The notes: generated by a model from the letters alone, not told the origin. Shown: positions 7,649-16,845, counted from the first letter of the stretch. The stretch is DNA of 64,000 bases from Anaerolineales bacterium (GCA_016934715.1 JAFGSI010000028.1:186001-250000); one strand, 5' to 3'. Numbers and translations are program-made.

Positions 7649-9244
7649 CTACAGTTCCTTGCTGATCTTTCTGCCCTGGCTGCGGACCCCGGACCGGAAC
7701 AGGGCCCACAAGACCGGCCGGCGGTTGGCGAGGAACCCGAGCAGGCCTCCGCGCAGCCGGTCGGTCAGCGTGATGTCCGGTAGAGGAATGGCTGGCGAGA
7801 AATCCACCGGGCGATCGTCTATGCGGAAGGCGTAGCGACCGTTCCGCTTGATCTTTGGATCGCTCTCCAGGAAGGCTTTCAGGGCAGCGGTCTCGTCATC
7901 GTTCAGCCAGGCCGGCAGGTCGGAGGAGGCCTTGAACCCACAAACCAGGGCCAGTTCCTGGAGCAGGCGTTTTTCGACAATCCCCAGAGCATTCATCTTG
8001 GTGCGGAAATAGACCACGTCAGGGTCGGTGTGCAGCAGCGGCTTGAGCCATAGGCGGTGCAGGCAGGTGCGGATGGCGTTCTGTACCCCGGGGGTGGTGA
8101 AGTTGGCCAGCTGGCGGCTGTCGCGCGGATTGTCCCATACCTCGGCCACGTCCGGGCCGATGCGCATTCCGTCGCACAAGCCGAGCGATGGCACCACCGG
8201 CGCCCCGCAGGCCAGGAAATAGGCCTCGCCCATGGCTTTCCGCATGCTTTCCAGGCCGTGACGGTAGGCGGCCTCGCGCGGCATTCCATTGTAGCGTATC
8301 CCGGGCAGGGCCCCGGCATACAGGAAATCCAATTTGAGGTAGTCATAGCCCCAGTTGCGGACTTTCTTCAGCAGATCTGCCAGCCACTTGAGTGCCTCGG
8401 GGTGGGTCGTATCCAGGGCATAGAGCGGCTCGGCCCAGTTGAAGCCGGCCGAGACCGGGCGGCCTTTGTCGTCGCTGAGCAGCCAGTTGCGATGCTCGCG
8501 GTAGAGGCGTGAGGAGGGGACGACCAGCAGGGGGGCCAGCCACAAGCCAGGGGTCCGACCTGTGGCGACGATCCGGGCGGCCAGGGTATCCATGCCGGAG
8601 GTGAATTTCCGGTTGGGTTCCCAGTCGCCGATCGCCTGTTGCCAGCCGTCATCGATCTGGAAGACGTCGAAAGGCAGATCGCCCAGGTCCTCGAGGACCC
8701 GCTCCAGGCGGTTCTCGCTGATATGGGTGTACAGGCTGTACCATGAGCACCACACCCGCTGCGGATCCTTGACCCGGCCGCGGCCGAAACGGCTGGCGAG
8801 GTGTCTGGCATAACGGGCGAAGACCTTTTCCTCCGGTCCGCAGAGCAAGAGCCATTCACCCTTCCCGGATTCGTAGCTGCCGCGCAGGGTCTTGCCGTCC
8901 AGGAAGACATGGGCATCCAGGTCGAGAGCGCCCAGGAGCAGGACGTCGTTGCTTTCAGGGATGTTGACCGCTGCTACCCAGGAGCCGTTAGGTCTTGTCT
9001 CGTGGACGTAGAGCGGGTCGGTCTGCATCGGGTGCAGGATCGACGGCTGCATCGTTGGCAGGGATGGGCTGGTATCCACCCAGGTGGTCAGGCTCCAGGA
9101 TTGCCAGCCGTGGGAATAATACTGACGCGGCGTGTACGGCAGGTTGACCATCACCTCCGAGCCGGTAAGCCGGAACCCGCCTCCGGCAGCCGGGCGCGAT
9201 TTTTCAACAGAGATCTTCACTTTTTCGATGAGTCTGGATTTCAT
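7649..9244 (-). CDS. Alpha-galactosidase, GH36/GH27-like
   Basis: A 531-residue glycoside hydrolase of clan GH-D. The nucleophile region YDYLKLDFLYAGA and the acid/base region CDGMRIGPDVAEVW are both visible, as are VWCSWYSLYTHISE and the FDVFQIDDGWQ motif. An N-terminal beta-sandwich precedes the TIM barrel, which spans about residues 160-470. There is no signal peptide, so the enzyme is probably cytosolic and acts on imported alpha-galactosides. GAGGAGGG precedes the ATG. It begins 12 nt after the stop of the GH5 lipoprotein gene, so the two form a carbohydrate-use operon on the minus strand. Confidence 0.9.
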   Translation of the reverse strand: MKSRLIEKVKISVEKSRPAAGGGFRLTGSEVMVNLPYTPRQYYSHGWQSWSLTTWVDTSPSLPTMQPSILHPMQTDPLYVHETRPNGSWVAAVNIPESNDVLLLGALDLDAHVFLDGKTLRGSYESGKGEWLLLCGPEEKVFARYARHLASRFGRGRVKDPQRVWCSWYSLYTHISENRLERVLEDLGDLPFDVFQIDDGWQQAIGDWEPNRKFTSGMDTLAARIVATGRTPGLWLAPLLVVPSSRLYREHRNWLLSDDKGRPVSAGFNWAEPLYALDTTHPEALKWLADLLKKVRNWGYDYLKLDFLYAGALPGIRYNGMPREAAYRHGLESMRKAMGEAYFLACGAPVVPSLGLCDGMRIGPDVAEVWDNPRDSRQLANFTTPGVQNAIRTCLHRLWLKPLLHTDPDVVYFRTKMNALGIVEKRLLQELALVCGFKASSDLPAWLNDDETAALKAFLESDPKIKRNGRYAFRIDDRPVDFSPAIPLPDITLTDRLRGGLLGFLANRRPVLWALFRSGVRSQGRKISKEL

Positions 9245-9256
9245 GCGACCCTCCTC

Positions 9257-10270
9257 TCAGGGGATCAGTGCGTGCAGAAGATCATCATTCCAGCGCTGCC
9301 GGACGGGGTCGTAGATCCCAAAGCCGGAGCAGAATTCCCAGTAGCCCCAGGTGAAGCCGCGTTCCCTGGCCAGGTGGGCGACAGTTGCCGTCCAGTGGAT
9401 GCGTGACTGCAGATCAGCGCGGAAGTAGGCGCCGAACTCGCCCAGGAAGACCGGACGATTGTGGTGCTCCGCCCAGGCCAGCACCCAATCAAAGTCAGCG
9501 GCGATGGCGGCGGCTTCGCGGTCCGTACCGTTCCAGGTGGAGCCCAGCCAGGCATCGGCACCCTCGACCCATTCGGCGCCCTGGTGGGTAAACTCGAAAG
9601 GATGATAGTAATGAAAGGTGACGATAATGTAGGGGTCATCGGGCAGGACCAGGCTGGAAAGCGATTCGAAGCCGTTCCAGTTCCCGGGCCCGAGGATGAC
9701 CGGACGGGTGGGATTGGTCCGGCGTACGACGGCCAGCGTCTCGGCCGCCAGGGCATTCCAGAGGGCACCCGCCAGAGCGTCGTGGGGCTCGTTGAGCAAT
9801 TCGAAGAAGACCAGTTCGTCGGGACGCTCTCGGAAGTGATTGGCGAGCTGGCCCCAGATGGCCAGGAAGCGTTCTTTCTCGGCGGAAGGATCGCTGAAGA
9901 TCTCTTCGTAGTGGTGCAGGTCGACGATGGCAGTCAGGCCGCGGGCAATGGCCTGTTCCACCGCCCAGTCGACGCGGCGCAGGAAATCAGGATCGATGGC
10001 GTAGGGCGGCGCGTGCCCGGCATGGGCCGAGAAGCGGGCCGGGATGCGCACGGCGCTGAAGCCCGCCTCGGCGATCAGGTCGAAGTAGGCTTCCTGCAGG
10101 ACCACGCCCCATTCCCCTTCGCTGGGGGCTTCGAGGGCATTGCCCAGGTTGATCGTACGCGCCAGGCGCTGGTTGAGGGTGAAGATATCCATATTGGTTG
10201 AAGTCGATGCGACGGGAAGGCACCCTTCCAGGAGGACCGCCAGCAGTCCGAGGGTCAGCCAACGTTTCAC
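9257..10270 (-). CDS. Secreted GH5-family cellulase-like lipoprotein
   Basis: A 337-residue lipoprotein glycoside hydrolase. The GTG at 10270 (GGAG upstream) gives a short signal peptide ending in LLEGC, a plausible lipobox. An upstream extension of the frame would run into the ileS leader and is rejected. GH5 hallmarks are NLGNALEAP near the N-terminus, the acid/base Glu in FFELLNEPHD and the nucleophile Glu in RPVFLGEFGAY; HYYHPFEFTHQGAEW matches the aromatic-rich GH5 loop. It probably cuts beta-linked glucan, mannan or a related polysaccharide outside the cell, upstream of the cytosolic alpha-galactosidase in the same operon. The exact substrate cannot be read from the sequence. Confidence 0.88.
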   Translation of the reverse strand: MKRWLTLGLLAVLLEGCLPVASTSTNMDIFTLNQRLARTINLGNALEAPSEGEWGVVLQEAYFDLIAEAGFSAVRIPARFSAHAGHAPPYAIDPDFLRRVDWAVEQAIARGLTAIVDLHHYEEIFSDPSAEKERFLAIWGQLANHFRERPDELVFFELLNEPHDALAGALWNALAAETLAVVRRTNPTRPVILGPGNWNGFESLSSLVLPDDPYIIVTFHYYHPFEFTHQGAEWVEGADAWLGSTWNGTDREAAAIAADFDWVLAWAEHHNRPVFLGEFGAYFRADLQSRIHWTATVAHLARERGFTWGYWEFCSGFGIYDPVRQRWNDDLLHALIP

Positions 10271-10321
10271 AAGAGTCTCCAGAAATTGGGCATCCCAATA
10301 ATTATACCCTCGTCCCGGGCC

Positions 10322-10350
10322 TTGAAGTTGTGCCCATTCTATGGCATAAT
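10322..10350 (+). promoter_or_regulatory. Promoter of the ileS T-box leader
   Basis: TTGAAG at 10322-10327 and CATAAT at 10345-10350 are 17 nt apart, placing the transcript start near 10357, directly before the conserved T-box leader. Confidence 0.75.
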
Positions 10351-10356
10351 TCAACC

Positions 10357-10637
10357 ATTCCAATTCAAAGGCGATGATGGGAACGAGTAGGCCTTGCGCC
10401 GCTGTCAGCGAGCCCGGGAGAGGTGAGAACCGGGCCAGCGAAAGGGGCCGAAAATCCTCCTGGAGCCGCGCGCTGAAAGCCACAGGCGAGTAAGTAAGCC
10501 GGAAGCCGACCGTTATACCGGCAGGGTATATGCCAACCTGGCCGTACCCGTGAGGGCCTGCCTTACCGGCAGGAAGCAGAGTGGTACCGCGTGAGCAGAC
10601 TGGCTCTCGTCTCTGGCCTGAGAGGCGAGGGTTTTTT
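10357..10637 (+). promoter_or_regulatory. Isoleucine T-box riboswitch (transcriptional)
   Basis: A T-box leader upstream of ileS. The start carries the Stem I-type motif GATGGGAACGAGTAGG; the canonical T-box AGAGTGGTACCGCG is at 10578-10591. A Rho-independent terminator follows: CTCTCGTCTCT (10604-10614) pairs with AGAGGCGAGGG (10621-10631), then six U residues at 10632-10637. The likely specifier is ATC (Ile) at 10454-10456 in a GAAAATCC context before CTGGAGC. By the known mechanism, uncharged tRNA-Ile stabilises the antiterminator and lets RNA polymerase read into ileS. The specifier placement is my inference; the T-box and terminator are direct reads. Confidence 0.93.
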
Positions 10638-10683
10638 CATGTCATTGCGAGACCAGGCTGTTAGACACCTGAATGGAGGTCGT

Positions 10684-13600
10684 ATGTCGTTCAAACCAGT
10701 ATCCCCCAGACTCGATGTGCCAGCGTTGGAAGAAGCCGTGCTCAAGTTCTGGAAGACCCACAAGGTCTTCGAAAAGACGATCGCGCAGCGCATAGGTGGG
10801 CCCGAGTACGTGTTCTTTGAGGGTCCGCCCACCGCCAATGGCATGCCAGGCGTCCACCATGTAATGGCGCGGGCCTACAAGGATATGTTCCCGCGCTACA
10901 AGATCATGCGCGGCTACCATGTTTCAAGGCGCGGCGGATGGGATACCCACGGCCTGCCGGTCGAGATCGAGGTCGAGAAGCAGCTTGGCTTCACCAACAA
11001 AGGCCAGATCGATGAATATGGCATCGAGAAGTTCAACGAGCTGTGTAAGAAGTCGGTCTTTACCTACATCCAGGACTGGGAACGGCTGACCGAACGGATC
11101 GCCTTCTGGGTCGACCTGGACGATGCCTACGTGACCTATACCAACGATTACATCGAGTCGGTCTGGTGGATCCTCAAGCAGCTTTGGGACAAGGACCTGC
11201 TCTACAAGGGCTACAAGGTCGTTCCGTACTGCCCGCGCTGCGGCACACCGCTCTCGGACCACGAGGTCGCCCTGGGTTATGCCGAGGCCGTCGATCCATC
11301 GGTCTTCGTCCGCCTGCCGCTGGTCGATACGCCCGGGACCTCGTTGCTGATCTGGACCACGACTCCCTGGACCCTGCCGGCCAATGTCGCCGTGGCGGCC
11401 CATCCCGACGTGGAATACGTCACTGTTGAGCGGCATCTGGAAGAAGGGGGCACGGAGAGGATGATCCTGGCCGCGGCACTGCTGGAGCAGGTCTTCCGCG
11501 GCGAAGAGGTCAAGGTGGTTGAGCGTTACAAGGGCAAGAGGCTCAAGGGCGTGAAGTATCAACCCCTGTTCACCTTCATGCCGCCCGAAAAGCCTGCCCA
11601 TTATGTGGTGCTGGGCGACTTCGTCACCACCGAGGATGGCACCGGGCTGGTCCACATCGCCCCGGCCTTCGGCGCCGAGGACATGCAGGTGGCCCAGGAG
11701 GTCGGCCTGCCGGTTGTTCTGACCATCGGCCCGGACGGCAGCTTCCTGCCCGAGGTTCGGCCGTGGAGCGGGGTCTTCGTCAAGGACGCCGACCCGTCCA
11801 TCACCGAGGACCTGCGCGCCCGCGGTCTGCTCTACCGCGCCGAGACCTATACCCACACCTATCCCTTTTGCTGGCGCTGTGATACGCCGATGCTCTATTA
11901 TGCTCGTGAGTCATGGTACATCCGTACCAGCCAGTTCAAGGATCGCCTGGTGGCGCTCAACCAGACGATCAACTGGGTCCCCGAGCACATCCGGGATGGC
12001 CGCTTCGGCAACTGGCTCGACAACAACATCGACTGGGCCTTGTCACGCGAGCGTTACTGGGGCACGCCGCTGCCGATCTGGGAGTGCGGCAAGTGCAAAC
12101 ACCGCGAATGTATTGGGGCAGTGGCCGAGATGTCCGAGAAGGCCGGGCGCGACCTGGCCGGGATCGACATGCACCGTCCCCACGTAGACAGGATCACCTG
12201 GGGCTGCCCCAAATGCGACGGGAGCATGCAGCGCGTTCCCGATCTGATCGACGTCTGGTTCGACTCGGGATCCATGCCGGTCGCCCAATGGCACTACCCC
12301 TTCGAGAACAAGGATCTCTTCGAGTCACAGTTCCCGGCCGATTACATCTGCGAGGCCGTCGATCAGACGCGTGGCTGGTTCTATACCCTGCACGCCATCT
12401 CCACCCTGCTGTTCGGTGAAATCTGCTTCCGGAATGTCATCTGTCTGGGTCTGATGGTCGATCGCAATGGGCAGAAGATGTCCAAGAGCCGCGGCAACGC
12501 CATTGACCCGTGGGAGATCATCAAGGCCGACGGGGCGGACGCCTTCCGCTGGTACATCTACACTTCCGGCCCGCCGAACTCCGAACGGCGCTTCTCCCCG
12601 GATCTGGTAACCCAGGTCGTGCGCGATTTCACCCTGACGCTCTGGAACGTGTACAGCTTTTTCGTCACGTATGCCAGCCTGGACGGGTGGACCCCGCCGG
12701 CGGTTGCTGGACGGCCGGTGGGCAGCGGCCCTTCGTCTGCTCTTGACCGCTGGCTGCTCTCGTCCTTGCACGCCCTGGTGCGCGATGTGACCCAGGCCTA
12801 CGAGAACTACGACGTCCCCGGGGCGACCCGTCCGATCGAAACATTCGTCCAGACGCTCTCGACCTGGTACCTGCGTCGTTCACGCCGCCGCTTCTGGAAA
12901 TCTGAATCCGACAGTGACAAGCAGGCCGCCTACGGTACGCTCTATACGGCCCTGGTGACACTGGCCAAGCTGCTCGCCCCGGCCATGCCCTTCCTGGCCG
13001 AGGATCTCTACCAGAATCTGGTCCGTTCGGTGGATGACAGCGCTCCCGAGTCCGTTCACCTGGTAGCCTGGCCTGAGTTCATGGCCGACAGTATCGACGA
13101 AGACCTGAACCGCGACATGGCCCTGGTCATGAAGGTCGTCTCGCTCGGGCACAATGCCCGCCAGAAGGCCAATCGCAAGGTCCGCCAGCCGCTGGCCGAG
13201 GCGGCCTTCTCGGTCGGAAGCGCCGACGAACGCACGGCCATCGCAGCTTACGCCGAGCTGATCGCAGACGAATTAAATGTCAAGCAGGTCCGCCTGCTGG
13301 ACACCAGCGGAGAGGCCGTTTCATTTGCTGTCAAGCCGCTGCCCAAGCAATTGGGCCAGAAATATGGGAACAAGTTCCCGGCCATCGCCAGGGCGATCAA
13401 TGCCATGGACCCCGATTCTGTCGCCAAGCTCCTGCTGGCTGGCGACCCGCTCCCGATCAGCGTCGATGGTCAGGAGTACGACATCCAACCCGAAGAGGTC
13501 GAGGTGCGGGCGATGGCCAAGGAAGGCTTCGCCGTGGCATACGAAGGAGCCCATGTGGCCGCCCTGGTTATCGACCTGACCCCCGAACTGGTCCAGGAGG

Positions 13601-13851
13601 GCCTGGCGCGTGAATTCGTCCGCCGGGTCCAGGATCTGCGCAAGACGGCCGAGTTGGACGTCGCTGACCGGATCCGGTTGTCCGTGGAAGCGACGCCCGG
13701 GCTGCAGGCGGCGATCGAAACCCATCGGGACTATATCACTGCCGAAACCCTGACCACCGCGTTGTCCTTTGCTGCCCCGCCCTCTGCGGCGGTGGTGACC
13801 GAGGATGCCTTTGATGATGAGAAGGTCAAAGTCGGGTTGGTCAAAGCCTGA
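10684..13851 (+). CDS. ileS: Isoleucyl-tRNA synthetase, type 2
   Basis: A 1055-residue class I aminoacyl-tRNA synthetase that charges tRNA-Ile. The HIGH-equivalent is PPTANGMPGVHHVM (about residues 46-60) and KMSKS is in GQKMSKSRGN near residue 598. The editing (CP1) domain lies between them, with TTTPWTLPANVA visible. Length and motifs such as GWDTHGLPVEIEVEK fit the eukaryote-like type 2 IleS, a class associated with reduced mupirocin sensitivity. I chose the ATG at 10684 (GGAGGT upstream) because the earlier in-frame ATG at 10639 sits next to the terminator U-run. Regulated by the upstream T-box. Confidence 0.96.
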   Translation: MSFKPVSPRLDVPALEEAVLKFWKTHKVFEKTIAQRIGGPEYVFFEGPPTANGMPGVHHVMARAYKDMFPRYKIMRGYHVSRRGGWDTHGLPVEIEVEKQLGFTNKGQIDEYGIEKFNELCKKSVFTYIQDWERLTERIAFWVDLDDAYVTYTNDYIESVWWILKQLWDKDLLYKGYKVVPYCPRCGTPLSDHEVALGYAEAVDPSVFVRLPLVDTPGTSLLIWTTTPWTLPANVAVAAHPDVEYVTVERHLEEGGTERMILAAALLEQVFRGEEVKVVERYKGKRLKGVKYQPLFTFMPPEKPAHYVVLGDFVTTEDGTGLVHIAPAFGAEDMQVAQEVGLPVVLTIGPDGSFLPEVRPWSGVFVKDADPSITEDLRARGLLYRAETYTHTYPFCWRCDTPMLYYARESWYIRTSQFKDRLVALNQTINWVPEHIRDGRFGNWLDNNIDWALSRERYWGTPLPIWECGKCKHRECIGAVAEMSEKAGRDLAGIDMHRPHVDRITWGCPKCDGSMQRVPDLIDVWFDSGSMPVAQWHYPFENKDLFESQFPADYICEAVDQTRGWFYTLHAISTLLFGEICFRNVICLGLMVDRNGQKMSKSRGNAIDPWEIIKADGADAFRWYIYTSGPPNSERRFSPDLVTQVVRDFTLTLWNVYSFFVTYASLDGWTPPAVAGRPVGSGPSSALDRWLLSSLHALVRDVTQAYENYDVPGATRPIETFVQTLSTWYLRRSRRRFWKSESDSDKQAAYGTLYTALVTLAKLLAPAMPFLAEDLYQNLVRSVDDSAPESVHLVAWPEFMADSIDEDLNRDMALVMKVVSLGHNARQKANRKVRQPLAEAAFSVGSADERTAIAAYAELIADELNVKQVRLLDTSGEAVSFAVKPLPKQLGQKYGNKFPAIARAINAMDPDSVAKLLLAGDPLPISVDGQEYDIQPEEVEVRAMAKEGFAVAYEGAHVAALVIDLTPELVQEGLAREFVRRVQDLRKTAELDVADRIRLSVEATPGLQAAIETHRDYITAETLTTALSFAAPPSAAVVTEDAFDDEKVKVGLVKA

Positions 13852-13853
13852 TG

Positions 13854-13894
13854 CCAAAAGGACTGGCGGAAAATTAACCAGTCCTTTTGGTTCA
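13854..13894 (+). terminator. ileS terminator
   Basis: CCAAAAGGACTGG (13854-13866) pairs perfectly with CCAGTCCTTTTGG (13878-13890), followed by TTCATT, immediately after the ileS stop. Confidence 0.8.
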
Positions 13895-13923
13895 TTGAAA
13901 TCTGGATTCAGGTGTGCTATAAA
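13895..13923 (+). promoter_or_regulatory. Promoter of the 13972 lipoprotein gene
   Basis: TTGAAA at 13895-13900 and TATAAA at 13918-13923 are 17 nt apart, with TG one base before the -10 (extended -10). It directly follows the ileS terminator. Confidence 0.75.
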
Positions 13924-13971
13924 AACGTATCGTGTTCTTGTACCCGTTCAAGTAAGAAGAGGAGGAAATTG

Positions 13972-14916
13972 ATGATGAACAAAAGAATGTTGCCCGCGCT
14001 GCTGGTGCTGGTGCTGGTGCTGGTTGCCTGCGTACCGGGTCAAACCCAGGAGACAGGCGCAGGACCTGGAGATGAGGGTCCGGCCCTGACCGATGCCCCA
14101 GCGGAGATCCAGACCGAACCGCCCGCCTCCGGGTCAGACCTGGAGCCTCTGCCGCCTGATCCGCAGCGCATCGAATTCCAGGCCGCCGATGGGGCCAGCC
14201 TGATTGGGTGGTATTATCCTGCGGTAGTCAACCCGGCTCCCGTGGTCGTGCTGATGCACTGGGGTGGGGGGACCAAGGAAGACTGGATCCTGGTTGGGAT
14301 GGTCGATTGGCTACAGAACCGCGGTGGTGCAGGGGGCGGCGCCTTTGCCCCCCTGTCGCAGGAGGAGATGCTCTTCGATACCCCCTATCCTTTCGAGCCG
14401 CTGCCTGATGAACTCTCCTTCGGCGTATTCATCTTTGACTTCCGCGATTTCGGCGAGAGCCAGGCCTTCCCGGAGATGAGCTTTTCTGATCTCGCGGCCG
14501 GTTGGGTGATGGACGCCGAGGCGGCCTACGCGACCGCCCGCAGCCTGCCAGGTGCCGACCCACAGCGCGTGATCGGGATCGGCGGCAGCATCGGTGCTGA
14601 TGGGGTTGTGGATGCCTGTGGCGAGGGCTGCCTGGGGGCGCTATCACTTTCCCCCGGGAATTACCTGAACATCCCCTATTCCGAAGCAGTTACTGTTGTG
14701 GTCGACGCCGGCAAGCAGGTCTGGTGTGTGGCCGCCCGGGATGATGCCCCGTCCTTGGCCGCTTGTGAGTCTGCAGAGGGGGATTCGTACGCCACGCAGA
14801 TCTACCCGAGCGGCGGTCATGCCATGACCTTGTTTCGCGCTTCCCTGGATCTGGATCCACCAATCGATCAGGTTATTCTTGATTTCCTGAAGTTGGCCTT
14901 CGATCTGACCCCCTGA
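13972..14916 (+). CDS. Lipoprotein alpha/beta-hydrolase-like protein
   Basis: A 314-residue secreted lipoprotein. The ATG at 13972 follows GAGGAGGAAATTG and starts a signal peptide with lipobox LVAC near residues 16-20, then a Pro/Glu/Asp-rich linker. The body has the alpha/beta-hydrolase pattern: VVVLMHWGGGTKEDW (oxyanion strand), RVIGIGGSIGADGVVDAC (nucleophile elbow, GGSIG), and a C-terminal His in SGGHAMTLF. It resembles dienelactone-hydrolase or peptidase-type folds. The substrate is unknown. It is flanked by the ileS terminator and a separate GNAT gene, so it is probably transcribed alone. Confidence 0.82.
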   Translation: MMNKRMLPALLVLVLVLVACVPGQTQETGAGPGDEGPALTDAPAEIQTEPPASGSDLEPLPPDPQRIEFQAADGASLIGWYYPAVVNPAPVVVLMHWGGGTKEDWILVGMVDWLQNRGGAGGGAFAPLSQEEMLFDTPYPFEPLPDELSFGVFIFDFRDFGESQAFPEMSFSDLAAGWVMDAEAAYATARSLPGADPQRVIGIGGSIGADGVVDACGEGCLGALSLSPGNYLNIPYSEAVTVVVDAGKQVWCVAARDDAPSLAACESAEGDSYATQIYPSGGHAMTLFRASLDLDPPIDQVILDFLKLAFDLTP

Positions 14917-15056
14917 ATGTGGCTTGGGCAACCCAGAGGGCGATATGGGTGTTATCCTTTTGGGTTGTTTGCCGGCCATTCGGAGCTGTGCTGGAGTTCT
15001 AACCCACTGGAAGGCGCACCTCCTGGCGAATTGAAACAAAGGGGTTCCAATGCCTG

Positions 15057-15635
15057 GTGATTCAATTGACGGATCTGAAATTCCATCCCCTGACTCCTGA
15101 ACGCTGGGACGATTTCGAGCAGTTGTTCGGTCCACGCGGCGCCTGTGGCGGCTGCTGGTGCATGTACTGGAAGCGGCCGCGCAAGGACTTCACCGCCGGG
15201 ACCAAGGGCGAGAACCGCCTGCTGCAGAAGGACTTTGTGGCCTCCGGCAGGATCCCGGGTCTGCTCGCGGTCAGGGAAGGGGTCCCCCTCGGCTGGATTG
15301 CGGTCGAGCCACGCGACCAGTACCCTGGTCTGGCTCGTTCGCGGATCCTCAAGCCGGTCGACGGGGCCCCGGTCTGGTCGGTGACCTGTTTCTTCGTCGC
15401 TCGCGAGCACCGTGGCCAGGGCTTGACGGTCGCACTGCTCCAGGCGGCGATCGACTATGTCCGGAGGCGGGGAGGAAAGATGGTTGAGGGCTATCCGGTC
15501 GAGCCGCGCGAGGGCAGGCTGGCCGCGCCGGTCTTCGTCTACACCGGGCTGGTTTCAGCCTTCCGCCAGGCCGGCTTCGAGGAGGTGGCCCGCAGGTCCG
15601 AGACGCGGCCGATCATGCGCTATCGCATCCCCTGA
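15057..15635 (+). CDS. GNAT-family N-acetyltransferase
   Basis: A 192-residue GNAT protein. The acetyl-CoA-binding pattern is in VTCFFVAREHRGQGLTVALLQAAIDYV (residues about 108-134; R-x-x-G-Q-G). An unusual N-terminal GACGGCWCMYW motif with several cysteines is typical of one GNAT subgroup of unknown substrate. Start is GTG at 15057; the Shine-Dalgarno is weak. A perfect 26-nt palindrome at 15648-15673 follows the stop. Acceptor substrate unknown. Confidence 0.82.
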   Translation: MIQLTDLKFHPLTPERWDDFEQLFGPRGACGGCWCMYWKRPRKDFTAGTKGENRLLQKDFVASGRIPGLLAVREGVPLGWIAVEPRDQYPGLARSRILKPVDGAPVWSVTCFFVAREHRGQGLTVALLQAAIDYVRRRGGKMVEGYPVEPREGRLAAPVFVYTGLVSAFRQAGFEEVARRSETRPIMRYRIP

Positions 15636-15647
15636 CGAAGATCGAAG

Positions 15648-15673
15648 GGCGGTCCAGGATATCCTGGACCGCC
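15648..15673. repeat. Perfect 26-nt palindrome after the GNAT gene
   Basis: GGCGGTCCAGGAT at 15648-15660 is followed directly by its reverse complement at 15661-15673. It may act as a transcription end signal for the GNAT gene, but no U-run follows, so a protein-binding site is also possible. Confidence 0.6.
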
Positions 15674-15712
15674 TCTGGTGATAGACAAATTATTGGCCAG
15701 CTCCACTCCAGG

Positions 15713-15749
15713 AGAAAAAATCTCCCGCAGGCTGAAGCCTGCGGGAGAT
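15713..15749 (-). terminator. Terminator of the degV gene at 15755
   Basis: ATCTCCCGCAGGC (15720-15732) pairs with GCCTGCGGGAGAT (15737-15749) around TGAA; on the minus strand it is followed by a run of six U residues (15720-15715 region). A strong Rho-independent terminator. Confidence 0.9.
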
Positions 15750-15754
15750 CCGGA

Positions 15755-16612
15755 TCACATCAGATCTTCCATCAGTTCCATTGGCGTGACCGCTGCTCCA
15801 ACGATCCCTGGTCCGGTGTGGACGCCCAGTACGGGCGAGATGCGCAGGACTTCCAGCTTCTTGATGTTCAGTCTCTCGCCGAGCGTGTCCGCCATGATCT
15901 TGGCACCCTCCTGGAAGCGGCCGTGCATGATGCTGACCCACAGGGCGGTATCCTTATACGTGTGCTGCAGGTGGTCGCCGATCATAGTGATCGCCTGTGG
16001 AATGGTGCGACTCTTGCCGACCGTGCTGTATTTTCCGTCAGCGTGGTCAACGTGAATGATCGGTTTGATCTTGAGCACCGAACCCAGCAGGGCCTGGACG
16101 CGCCCGATCCGACCGCCGCGCGCCAGGTATTCGAGTGTCTCGAGGGTGTAGATCACCTCGGTGTTCTGGCGGATCCTGGCCAGGCGCTCGAGGATCGCCT
16201 CCCGGGTCCAGCCCGCTTTAACGGCCAGAGCGGCGGCCAGCACCTGGAAGCGTTGTCCACCGGAGAGGGTCATCGAGTCGACCACGTCGACAACCTTATC
16301 CTTGATCAACTCGGCACCCACACGGGCCGAGTTGATCGTTCCGCTCAGGCCAGACGAGATGTGGATGGAGAGCACCTGTCCGACATCGGCCAATTGATGG
16401 TACAGATCGGTGAAGATGCCGCTCGACGGTTGGGCGGTGCTGGGAATTTCAGGGCGCATGTTTTCCAGCCGGTCGTAGAATTCGTCGGGTGTCAGATCGG
16501 CCGAATTGACCTCCCCTTCGGGAAACTGGATGTATAAAGGAGCCTCGATGATGCCAAGCTGGTCACGCTCTTCCGCAGGCAGGTCGGCTGCACAGTCGGT
16601 CACAATTTTCAT
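15755..16612 (-). CDS. DegV family fatty-acid-binding protein
   Basis: A 285-residue DegV protein. It opens MKIVTDCAADLPAEE, and carries IPSTAQPSSGIFTDLY (TSQP-like loop), LSIHISSGLSGT and VDSMTLSGG, then LARGGRIGRVQALLGSVLKIKPI, all standard DegV blocks. DegV/FakB proteins bind fatty acids and present them to a fatty-acid kinase in some Firmicutes. I chose the ATG at 16612 because the upstream ATG overlaps the -10 TATAAT. Two further DegV genes lie at 56626 and 57658, but this one is more divergent. No FakA is visible in the window. Confidence 0.88.
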   Translation of the reverse strand: MKIVTDCAADLPAEERDQLGIIEAPLYIQFPEGEVNSADLTPDEFYDRLENMRPEIPSTAQPSSGIFTDLYHQLADVGQVLSIHISSGLSGTINSARVGAELIKDKVVDVVDSMTLSGGQRFQVLAAALAVKAGWTREAILERLARIRQNTEVIYTLETLEYLARGGRIGRVQALLGSVLKIKPIIHVDHADGKYSTVGKSRTIPQAITMIGDHLQHTYKDTALWVSIMHGRFQEGAKIMADTLGERLNIKKLEVLRISPVLGVHTGPGIVGAAVTPMELMEDLM

Positions 16613-16643
16613 GATCTTCTCACTTTCGAATGGTTGTTTGGAC

Positions 16644-16649
16644 ATTATA
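16644..16649 (-). promoter_or_regulatory. -10 element for the 15755 degV gene
   Basis: TATAAT on the minus strand at 16649-16644. A first in-frame ATG overlaps it, which supports the second ATG (16612) as the true start. The -35 is weak. Confidence 0.5.
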
Positions 16650-16832
16650 CCGAGAGATTGTTCTTGCGTTCGTGTTTCTTATCATATTCTCATGATTGGG
16701 TATTTTTCTCTGTGCGCCACCTGCAGGCCGCAAATTCACCATCGCTGCTCCAGCTCCTGGGCTGAAGGGCCCCTGGGCGGGCGGGGAGGTGGGTGATGGG
16801 ACCCAATCTTCCTGCAGTACCCTGGAATGAGT

Positions 16833-16838
16833 TAAAAT
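16833..16838 (+). promoter_or_regulatory. -10 element just upstream of alr (leaderless transcript likely)
   Basis: TAAAAT at 16833-16838 is followed by 7 nt and then the alr ATG at 16846. Transcription would begin at or next to the start codon. A weak TTCCTG at 16809-16814 could be the -35. Confidence 0.5.
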
Positions 16839-16845
16839 AACCTCC

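Noticed and set aside
10271-10483. Upstream extension of the GH5 lipoprotein
   Set aside because: It would cover the ileS promoter and T-box and lose the signal peptide start; GTG 10270 with GGAG is better.
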